Assembly (NCBI GenBank): GCA_027080405.1
Contig: JALWSL010000259.1
Span: forward strand, 1-24,356
From: Planctomycetaceae bacterium
GTDB lineage: Bacteria > Planctomycetota > Planctomycetia > Planctomycetales > Planctomycetaceae
Direction of reading: 5' to 3'
DNA length: 24,356 nt
Shown: positions 18,160 through 24,356 of the stretch, piece after piece
Numbering within the stretch: the first letter of the stretch is position 1
Layout of the letters: each line of letters starts with the position of its first letter
The notes under the pieces: model-generated
Told to the model about the DNA's origin: nothing
Database searches by the model: none
What the model saw: the letters and a program-made list of their open reading frames with translations, nothing else
Made by a program: the position numbers and the translations under genes

Positions 18160-19191
18160 ATGAAAGTTGGTATGTTGACCGGTGGGGGCGATTGCCCGGG
18201 GCTTAACGCGGTGATTCGTGGCGTGGTGCAGGTGATCCATAACGCGGGAGGCGAATCGATCGGCCTTCTCGAAGGCTGGCGCGGTGCGATCAGTGGCGAG
18301 CATATGGTTCTGACTCCGGAAATCACCCGGCCAATCATTTCGATGGGAGGGACGATACTTGGTTCATCGCGAACCAATCCATTCAAAAACCCGGATCAGA
18401 TCGATGCGGTCTGTCAGACATTCAATGATCTGGGGCTGGATGCGCTCATTGCCATCGGAGGTGACGATACTCTCGGTGTAGCCAGCAAGCTGTATGGCGA
18501 GAAGAATCTGCCCACGATCGGTTGTCCCAAGACAATTGATAACGATTTGAGCGCAACCGATCAGACATTCGGGTTCGATACCTGTATCAACATTGTGACA
18601 GAATCGATTGATCGTTTACGGACGACCGCGGATTCTCACAGGCGTATCCTCGTTGTTGAGGTGATGGGGCGACATGCCGGTTGGATCGCCTGTTATTCAG
18701 CTATTGCATCAGGTGCCGACTACTTCATGGTCCCTGAGCGGGAGGTCGATCTGGATGACATGATCGCTGTTCTTCAAAAAAGGCGGGATGAAGGCAAAAA
18801 GCACGGGATTGTCGTTGTCAGCGAAGGCGCACAATTCTCCAAAGATGGCGGTTATGTGACACAGAATCAGGAAGTTGATGAATTCGGTCACGTTTCGCTG
18901 GGCGGAATCGGTGAGCATGTTGCAAAAATCATTGAAGCCCGCATGGGGGTTGAAACCCGTTCGGTGACATTGGGACACCTGCAACGTGGCGGTAGTCCGA
19001 GTGGATTCGATCGGGTATTGGGAACGCGTTTGGGAATTCACGCCGGCCGCCTGGCTTTGAAAAAGGAATTTGGGAAAATGGTTGCCCTGAGGGGAACGAA
19101 TATCGTTCCGGTCGAACTGAAAGATGCCGTCGACAAGATGCGGGGCCTTGAAGATTCCTTCTTCGATGAAGCAGCCGAGTTTATGAAATAG
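18160..19191 (+). CDS. pfp: 6-phosphofructokinase, predicted pyrophosphate-dependent
   Basis: The enzyme phosphorylates fructose 6-phosphate in glycolysis. From ATG 18160 it has 343 residues, starting [18 protein letters not shown], the family N-terminus. TTG 18121 and ATG 18151 are open in frame but add residues absent from homologues. Donor choice is read from two positions. GGDD at about 100-103 has Asp103 where ATP-using enzymes have Gly104 (GGDG), and PKTIDND has Lys124 where they have Gly. Both are the pyrophosphate-type residues, so the reaction is probably reversible. The catalytic Asp127 (TIDND) and the substrate segments MGRHAGWIA and [11 protein letters not shown] are intact. It follows accC by 135 bases and ends before a strong terminator. 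Donor use is inferred from family knowledge. Confidence 0.9.
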   Translation: MKVGMLTGGGDCPGLNAVIRGVVQVIHNAGGESIGLLEGWRGAISGEHMVLTPEITRPIISMGGTILGSSRTNPFKNPDQIDAVCQTFNDLGLDALIAIGGDDTLGVASKLYGEKNLPTIGCPKTIDNDLSATDQTFGFDTCINIVTESIDRLRTTADSHRRILVVEVMGRHAGWIACYSAIASGADYFMVPEREVDLDDMIAVLQKRRDEGKKHGIVVVSEGAQFSKDGGYVTQNQEVDEFGHVSLGGIGEHVAKIIEARMGVETRSVTLGHLQRGGSPSGFDRVLGTRLGIHAGRLALKKEFGKMVALRGTNIVPVELKDAVDKMRGLEDSFFDEAAEFMK

Positions 19192-19314
19192 ATAATGAAG
19201 GAATAAACGATGATTGAAGGAACCTGAACGCTGTCAGGGAGAGCCGGAGACTGGAACCAGAGCCGTTCCTGGAACTGGAAAGTGGCAACTCCGGTGCATG
19301 CGTTTATCGAAACG

Positions 19315-19349
19315 AAAACACCCGCTTCCGGGAAAGAAGCGGGTGTTTT
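19315..19349. terminator. Bidirectional intrinsic terminator
   Basis: AAAACACCCGCTTC (19315-19328), a seven-base loop and GAAGCGGGTGTTTT (19336-19349) form a perfect 14-base-pair stem running into a T-run. The A-run on the left makes it work from the other strand too. It separates the convergent phosphofructokinase gene and the minus-strand gene ending at 19373. Confidence 0.93.
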
Positions 19350-19372
19350 TTCTTGAATTGAAATTGATTCGA

Positions 19373-19891
19373 TTATGGACTGACAATGATCGTCTTGGTG
19401 TCTTTCCCCAAAGCGACACCACTAAGGGCGACACTGGTGATGGAGAGTCCCAGGATAGCGAAATCGACAACTCGTATTTCTTCCAGCAGTCCCGCTTGTG
19501 CCCGAGCGGTAAGTTTGCCGCTGACCAGCAGGACACGCGGTTTTGCAGCCGGCGGAGCAGCCTCTTCAGCCCAGACACGCACAACGCCCTGTCCCTGCCC
19601 GGATCGTAATTCGTAAATTCCGGTCGTCAGATTTGAAACCCGGAAGATCCCATCACGGTCTGCTACCGTCAGGGCGACTTCCTTGTTGTTTTTTCTGATT
19701 GAAACCTGGGCTCCGCCCAGAGCTTTTCCCTGGGAATCGACCACAAGTCCTTCAAGAGTGCCGCTCGAGTGCAACGCGACATCGTGAACCCGTACCGTTT
19801 TCTTTCTGCCTGTTTTCATCTCCGCCTGCGTATCCAAAACGGGGGCCAGTATCAACGACAGGCAAAGACAGGTTCTGAAGACTGATTTCAT
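19373..19891 (-). CDS. Secreted protein with carboxypeptidase-regulatory-like domain
   Basis: The 172-residue protein has a signal peptide from MKSVFRTCLCLSLILAP. A small beta-sandwich of the carboxypeptidase-regulatory-like type (about 43-95) follows: GTLEGLVVDSQGKALGGAQV, then DRDGIFRVSNLTTGIYELR. After an alanine- and proline-rich stretch (WAEEAAPPAAKP) a hydrophobic segment (VVDFAILGLSITSVALSGVA) near the C-terminus may anchor it in a membrane or mediate packing. The start at 19891 gives a clean signal peptide; the frame is open 13 codons further upstream with charged residues. Such proteins are common in planctomycete genomes and have no assigned role. It shares the bidirectional terminator with the phosphofructokinase gene. 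Confidence 0.72.
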   Translation of the reverse strand: MKSVFRTCLCLSLILAPVLDTQAEMKTGRKKTVRVHDVALHSSGTLEGLVVDSQGKALGGAQVSIRKNNKEVALTVADRDGIFRVSNLTTGIYELRSGQGQGVVRVWAEEAAPPAAKPRVLLVSGKLTARAQAGLLEEIRVVDFAILGLSITSVALSGVALGKDTKTIIVSP

Positions 19892-20173
19892 GGGACGACT
19901 CTTTCTCTTTTTTATGACTGCCAACAACACGGAAGGGGCTGACAGGGATTAGAAACGGATACTCTATAACCGGAACTCTGTAACGTCTGCAGTTTCTGGT
20001 CTGCATCACAGCGAGCCAGCGTGCGCATCTGGTTTGATGACTGAAAAGAAGTGATTGAAAAACATTCAATAATGAATCGGGAAGAAGGGAAGAAGGAATA
20101 CTGTTTTGCGGGGAGTTTTGCAGGGAAATGGATCGTTGCATGAATTTCTGCTGCAATCCGAAATTGAACGACT

Positions 20174-21595
20174 CTATCCGGCAGCAGATTGTCCCTGGGC
20201 TTCATACTGATTCAGTTTGTTGTAAAGCGTTTTCAGTGCGATACCGAGTTGACGCGCGGTTTGTGGTTTGTCGCCGCCGTTTCTTTCGAGTGCTTTCATG
20301 ATGACTTCCTGTTCGATGTCGCGCAGAGTACGTGTATCTTCCTGGGGTGGTTCCGGTGCGACCGCTACTTCCGGTTCCGGTTGACGATGGATGGTGATGC
20401 TCTTTTTGTTCGTCACGCTCATCGGCAGGTGTTCCGGGTAGATGGTATGTCCACCGGAAAGAATAACCGCATGCTCGATGGCGTTGGCCAGTTCCCGAAC
20501 ATTCCCGGTCCAGACATGGGCCTTCAAGGTTTCGATCGCTTCAGGGGAAAGGATGTTGTCCGGAACTTCGGCTCTTTTCAGATGACGGGCCACCAGGCTT
20601 TTCGCCAATAGCGGGATATCATCCTGGCGCTCGCGAAGAGGGGGTAACTGAATTTGAAAAGTGTTGATTCGAAAATAGAGATCCTCACGAAAAGTTCCCT
20701 CGGCAACCATTTCTTTCAGATCCCGGTTGGTTGCGCAGACGATGCGAACATCGACGTGAAAGACGTCATTTTCACCGACGCGACGGATCTCACCCGATTC
20801 CAGAAATCGAAGCATTTTCACCTGCATGTTTTTATCGAGTTCGCCCAGTTCATCCAGAAACAGTGTTCCTCCATTGGCGACTTCAAACAGGCCTTTACGA
20901 GCAGTTTCAGCCCCGGTGAATGCTCCTTTTCGGTGTCCGAAAAATTCACTCTCAACGAGATTTTCCGGCAACGCACCGCAGTTGACCGCAACGAATGGCA
21001 TTTCCGAGCGGTTTGATTCCTCATGTATTCTGCGTGCGACCAGCTCCTTGCCGGTTCCTGTTTCTCCCAGAACCAGAACAGCGGAATCGGAAGGGGCAAC
21101 TTTGGAAATGGTCTGCTTTACCTGCTGCATGGCGGGAGATTCTCCGACCAGTTTTGCAGTCCCTTCGACCGCCTTGAGACGGGTTTCCAACGCGATCGCC
21201 TTGTTGGTCAAATTGCGTCTATCGCTGACACGACGAAGAACGTTTGCAATCGTCACCAGCTTGCACGGTTTCGGAATAAAATCGTAGGCACCCTTTCGGA
21301 TCGCTTTGATAGCCGCCTCCATGCTGCCATGCCCGGTGCTGATGATGATCTCCGTCTCGGGGGAGACCTGCTTGATGTGATCGACAACATCCCACCCGCT
21401 CAAACCGGGCATTCGCAGGTCGATGATGGCCGCATCAAAACTGTTTTTCTCCAACGCCTTCAGTGCAGATTCCCCATCTTCACAGATGGTGGCATCGTGC
21501 CCCATGCGAGGGAGTTCCAGTTTCATGACATCTCGAATCAGAGGTTCATCGTCAACAAACAGAACACGTAACTTGGCAGCGGAAGGTGAATTCAA
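20174..21595 (-). CDS. Sigma-54-dependent response regulator (NtrC type)
   Basis: This 473-residue activator has three domains. The receiver domain (about 9-122) has the acidic pocket Asp15-Asp16, phospho-acceptor Asp59 (IIDLRMPG), Thr87 and Lys109. The AAA+ domain (about 148-385) has Walker A GETGTGKE at 177-184, the intact sigma-54 contact loop GAFTGA at 224-229 and Walker B FLDE ending at Glu249. The Fis-type DNA-binding helix-turn-helix is at the C-terminus (TARQLGIALKTLYNKLNQY). When phosphorylated it should open sigma-54 promoters. The start is TTG at 21593-21595, supported by AAGGAG six bases upstream. No histidine kinase gene is next to it in this window, so its partner is unknown. 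Confidence 0.94.
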   Translation of the reverse strand: MNSPSAAKLRVLFVDDEPLIRDVMKLELPRMGHDATICEDGESALKALEKNSFDAAIIDLRMPGLSGWDVVDHIKQVSPETEIIISTGHGSMEAAIKAIRKGAYDFIPKPCKLVTIANVLRRVSDRRNLTNKAIALETRLKAVEGTAKLVGESPAMQQVKQTISKVAPSDSAVLVLGETGTGKELVARRIHEESNRSEMPFVAVNCGALPENLVESEFFGHRKGAFTGAETARKGLFEVANGGTLFLDELGELDKNMQVKMLRFLESGEIRRVGENDVFHVDVRIVCATNRDLKEMVAEGTFREDLYFRINTFQIQLPPLRERQDDIPLLAKSLVARHLKRAEVPDNILSPEAIETLKAHVWTGNVRELANAIEHAVILSGGHTIYPEHLPMSVTNKKSITIHRQPEPEVAVAPEPPQEDTRTLRDIEQEVIMKALERNGGDKPQTARQLGIALKTLYNKLNQYEAQGQSAAG

Positions 21596-21641
21596 AGTCT
21601 ACTCCTTGACACCGAATTACCATAAATAATGGAATAAGACG

Positions 21642-21657
21642 GATTCATCCATGAATC
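21642..21657. promoter_or_regulatory. Perfect 16-bp palindrome upstream of the response regulator
   Basis: GATTCATCCATGAATC has 7-base arms with a two-base centre, about 47 bases before the TTG start at 21595. Its position suits an operator, perhaps for autoregulation, but no binding protein is known. Confidence 0.4.
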
Positions 21658-21868
21658 AGTGGTGGGTCAAAATGTGACGGGAATCTGGAACAACTCAAGT
21701 CATTGTCAACACGTTGTCGACATTCAGTTCGACGTGAGAAGCGGTTGATAACAGATTCCAGAATTCAAGGCAATTCGAGTTTCTCCATTTTTTTTGCGAA
21801 GTAGATTCCGGACTTCAATCAACGCTGGAAAAACGGGTGGAAGAGACTGAAGTTTCGCCACCTTGCTT

Positions 21869-22855
21869 TCAGGAGACTCTATTTGAGGCGGCAGCGAGAA
21901 TTCCCGGCAGGTTCAGCTTGCAGGCCAGGCGATTGATGCCAAGTTGCTCTAACTCCCTGCGACAATGCGGAGTTAGCCAATTGGTAACGGCCACAATTTG
22001 CTCGGGATGCACCACAGCTTTCGTGGAATTGTCAGTCTTTGCCGGGAAGGAGGGTGGCTTTTTCCCGGGAGAGACGGAGGCGATCGGTTCTGCGGGAGAT
22101 CGGCCGGATCGCGCAATGTAATTTTTACCAGAATCGATCAAAAATTCGACGAACCAGTTTCTTGTCGCTCGTCGGTAAGGATCGAGGTCGAAAAAAATCT
22201 GTCCGCAATAGTCGGGATTTGCCTGCAAGAAGCCCCCTAAATCCTCCAAGGTGCGCAATGTGCCGTAGTGAAAGAGATAACACGTTGCGAAAGTTTCCTT
22301 GAGAGTCTCTGCCCAGCAGGAATCCGGGCTGAAAATCACTGCCTGGACTGTCGATGAATCGGCTGTGGAAAACGAATCAGACGGTGCTGGGGAACAGTCG
22401 GGGAAAGAGGCGTACTCGAAGTGGACGATCTCTTCTGGTGTTGCAGTCAGAGGCAGGGCCGGGATTTTTCCCGATAGAACTTCAATTTCACGTTCAATTC
22501 GCTGGGAAAGTTTCCAGAGGGGAACGCGAACAGTTTGGGGCCAAAGTTGACGTGTTCGCCCGTCAGATTCGCAATACGGGCCATAAGCAACCAAAATACG
22601 TGAAAGCGGGTGTTTTTCGAAAAGTCGATTAATTGCGCGGGGACTGTACTGGTCGGAAAAGGCTTGAAAAAGCAGAATCAACTCCGGTTCCTGGCCTGAA
22701 GAAAAGTTTTTTTCAAGGAACTGATCAAGCTCATCATATCTTTCGACGGTCAAACGGAAGTCGGTATGATTGAACCATTCGTCAGTATCTTCTACGAAAG
22801 CGGCGCGGAACGCCCGAACATTCTGTGACGGTTCGGCTTGCTGATTCGGCTTCAT
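21869..22855 (-). CDS. Unrecognised protein with two receiver-like alpha/beta segments
   Basis: This 328-residue protein has no signal peptide or obvious membrane segment. I do not recognise the family. Two regions each look like an alternating strand-helix domain reminiscent of a degenerate receiver domain. The first is about 18-120, with PELILLFQAFSDQ, a helix, SRILVAYGPYC, then VRVPLWK. The second is about 170-250, with VQAVIFSPDSCW, then YCGQIFFDLDPYRRA. A serine- and proline-rich linker (APSDSFSTADSS) joins them. Near the C-terminus VAVTNWLTPHCRRELEQLGINRL is strand-helix-like and may be a third repeat. Phospho-acceptor residues are not conserved. It lies upstream of the response regulator on the same strand, separated by 273 bases, and diverges from the glycosyltransferase gene. 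A regulatory role is only a guess. Confidence 0.6.
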   Translation of the reverse strand: MKPNQQAEPSQNVRAFRAAFVEDTDEWFNHTDFRLTVERYDELDQFLEKNFSSGQEPELILLFQAFSDQYSPRAINRLFEKHPLSRILVAYGPYCESDGRTRQLWPQTVRVPLWKLSQRIEREIEVLSGKIPALPLTATPEEIVHFEYASFPDCSPAPSDSFSTADSSTVQAVIFSPDSCWAETLKETFATCYLFHYGTLRTLEDLGGFLQANPDYCGQIFFDLDPYRRATRNWFVEFLIDSGKNYIARSGRSPAEPIASVSPGKKPPSFPAKTDNSTKAVVHPEQIVAVTNWLTPHCRRELEQLGINRLACKLNLPGILAAASNRVS

Positions 22856-23037
22856 GAGATGATATCTTTGATTTCAGGTTTTATGCACAGGACGACAACA
22901 GGCGATCCAGAACCGATGGAGATTGGTCGTCCCCCGCGACTGATCCTTACCAAACGCCATTATGAGAGGTCAATCCTATTGGAAAATTGGGTAAGACGCA
23001 AAGAATGTGGCAGCCAGAACAATAACAACGGGGCTTA

Positions 23038-24356
23038 ATGATAAACATGCACGTTGCATTATCGAGATTGAACAGCCAATTGAGTCGGCACGAATTGTCC
23101 CGGTACATCGGGGTTGTTCTTTTCTTTCTGTCGCTGCTTACCTATTGGGGATATGTCTCGATCAGGTTCGGCCTGGACAATCCTCCCTGGTCGGTAGGAG
23201 ATGAGCCGAGTTATGATTCGATTGGCTGGGAATTGAGCCAGGGCAATGGCTTTTCCGAACAGATGAACGACCCGGCATTCCGCACTCCCTATGAACAGGC
23301 GGCGAAGAAAAATCCCGAATTTCCACATTTGTCCGATGTTCCGAACGGGCCGACGACAATTCGTGCACCGCTGTTTCCGCTTGTTATTGCAGCAACCGAT
23401 CTCCTGTTTGGCAGACAGTTTTGGGCCGTGCGACTTGTGAACATATTGGCGGTTTCCGCTACCTGTGGGTTGGTGACATATACTCTCTACCGATTGGCAG
23501 GAGTCATTCCCGCATTGGGGGGAGCCTTCCTGTTCGTTGTGGTTGATTTTCACACCCGTCTTTATGCAAGAGCCATCATGTCGGAGGCGATCGCGGGACT
23601 GCTTGTCGCCATGATGGTTCTGTCTCTTTTCAGATTTGCCCACACTTCCCGGAAACGCTGGTTGGCGGTGGCTGCCTTGATGTTCGGTTTGTCGATTCTG
23701 TCGCGTAATATATTTCTGCTTTGGATACCCGGCATGCTCTTGCTTCTGTTTTGGTTGCAGCGGAAAAAGCTGCGCGATGCGTTCGCCAGCATCCTTCTAT
23801 TCATGGTTGTGACAATGCTGGTCGTTTCTCCCTGGATGATTCGAAACTGCGTCGTGTTGAAATCTTTCAAGCCAATGGGGACACAGGGGCTTACCCAACT
23901 TGCAGCCGGCTATTCCGAAATAGCGTGGGAGCATCAGGGAGTCTGGCAGAATCTGGATCAATACAACTTCTTCGATTCTGTGACCACTCCCGCGATGACA
24001 ACTTTGGAAAGGGAATTGGCCAAGTCGGCTTACAGTCGGAAAAGAGCCTTTCAGTGGATCCGGCATAACCCCCTGAAAGCGCTGGCGTTGATTCCGCTGA
24101 AGATCTATCACGAGTTTCGACCTTACTCCTGGAGCGATGCGATCATCTATCTGCTGGCGGTTTTCGGCCTGTTCTCGCTGAGAAAAACAGTGGAAGGGAA
24201 AATACTGATCGGGCTTGTTCTGATCAATATGTTCGCTGTTGCAGTTACCTGGTCGGTCAGTGGTCGGTTTCTGGTTCCGTTACTGTTCATCACCCATGTT
24301 ACCGCCGCGATGGGAATGTGGAATCTTTTTCTCGGAATGGAGCGAATCTTCTTCTC
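23038..24356 (+). CDS. Membrane glycosyltransferase of the GT39/ArnT-like type, 3' end outside the window
   Basis: The frame is open from ATG 23038 to the window end (439 complete codons). A transmembrane helix at about 24-44 is followed by the loop GDEPSYDS with Asp55-Glu56, the acidic pair expected at the start of the first periplasmic loop in polyprenol-phosphate-using GT39/PMT and ArnT-like enzymes. After the loop come PTTIRAPLFPLVIA and at least eight further hydrophobic segments. Such enzymes transfer a sugar from a lipid carrier to a protein, lipid or glycan outside the membrane. A second ATG at 23047 is possible; only a GGGG box is seen upstream. The C-terminal domain is missing from view, so the acceptor cannot be suggested. 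Confidence 0.82.
   Translation, partial: MINMHVALSRLNSQLSRHELSRYIGVVLFFLSLLTYWGYVSIRFGLDNPPWSVGDEPSYDSIGWELSQGNGFSEQMNDPAFRTPYEQAAKKNPEFPHLSDVPNGPTTIRAPLFPLVIAATDLLFGRQFWAVRLVNILAVSATCGLVTYTLYRLAGVIPALGGAFLFVVVDFHTRLYARAIMSEAIAGLLVAMMVLSLFRFAHTSRKRWLAVAALMFGLSILSRNIFLLWIPGMLLLLFWLQRKKLRDAFASILLFMVVTMLVVSPWMIRNCVVLKSFKPMGTQGLTQLAAGYSEIAWEHQGVWQNLDQYNFFDSVTTPAMTTLERELAKSAYSRKRAFQWIRHNPLKALALIPLKIYHEFRPYSWSDAIIYLLAVFGLFSLRKTVEGKILIGLVLINMFAVAVTWSVSGRFLVPLLFITHVTAAMGMWNLFLGMERIFF

Overview
The window looks like a chromosomal segment of a planctomycete (Planctomycetota). Markers for this are a PVC-superphylum small basic protein at 218-415, a right-handed beta-helix protein with an N-terminal LEPR-XLL-type motif (complement of 9251-10603), several secreted beta-propeller or SGNH hydrolases, and long intergenic spacers. 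I do not name a genus. No tRNA, rRNA, CRISPR array, transposase or integrase gene was seen.

Left part (1-5943): the 3' end of an unknown gene, the small basic protein, a secreted SGNH/SASA-type esterase, then carB on the minus strand. A two-helix membrane protein with a C-terminal zinc ribbon follows. Middle (5944-9250): three plus-strand genes (a GH43-like secreted hydrolase, a hot-dog thioesterase and a secreted sialidase-like propeller protein). They look richer in G+C than their surroundings and lie between two diverged direct copies of a non-coding element of about 206-225 bp (5968-6192 and 9007-9212). Each copy has small hairpins at both ends. This is the strongest sign of a mobile or accessory cassette here. 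Next comes the LEPR-XLL beta-helix gene on the minus strand.

Right part (10604-24356): mostly housekeeping genes. They are an M3 oligopeptidase A, a hemolysin III/PAQR membrane protein, an M24 Xaa-Pro peptidase, accB and accC (biotin carboxyl carrier protein and biotin carboxylase of acetyl-CoA carboxylase), and a phosphofructokinase whose active-site residues predict use of pyrophosphate. A strong bidirectional terminator separates the last from a secreted protein with a carboxypeptidase-regulatory-like domain. A sigma-54 response regulator, an unrecognised protein and the start of a GT39-type membrane glycosyltransferase complete the window.

A second repeat family was found: a 92-bp palindromic element in two inverted copies (11019-11110 and 15830-15921) flanking the oligopeptidase, hemolysin III and peptidase genes. 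It can form three small hairpins, and one stem pair differs in a compensatory way between the copies. Differences do not concentrate at third codon positions, so I read it as a structured non-coding repeat rather than a gene. The two repeat families are the main candidates for something undescribed.
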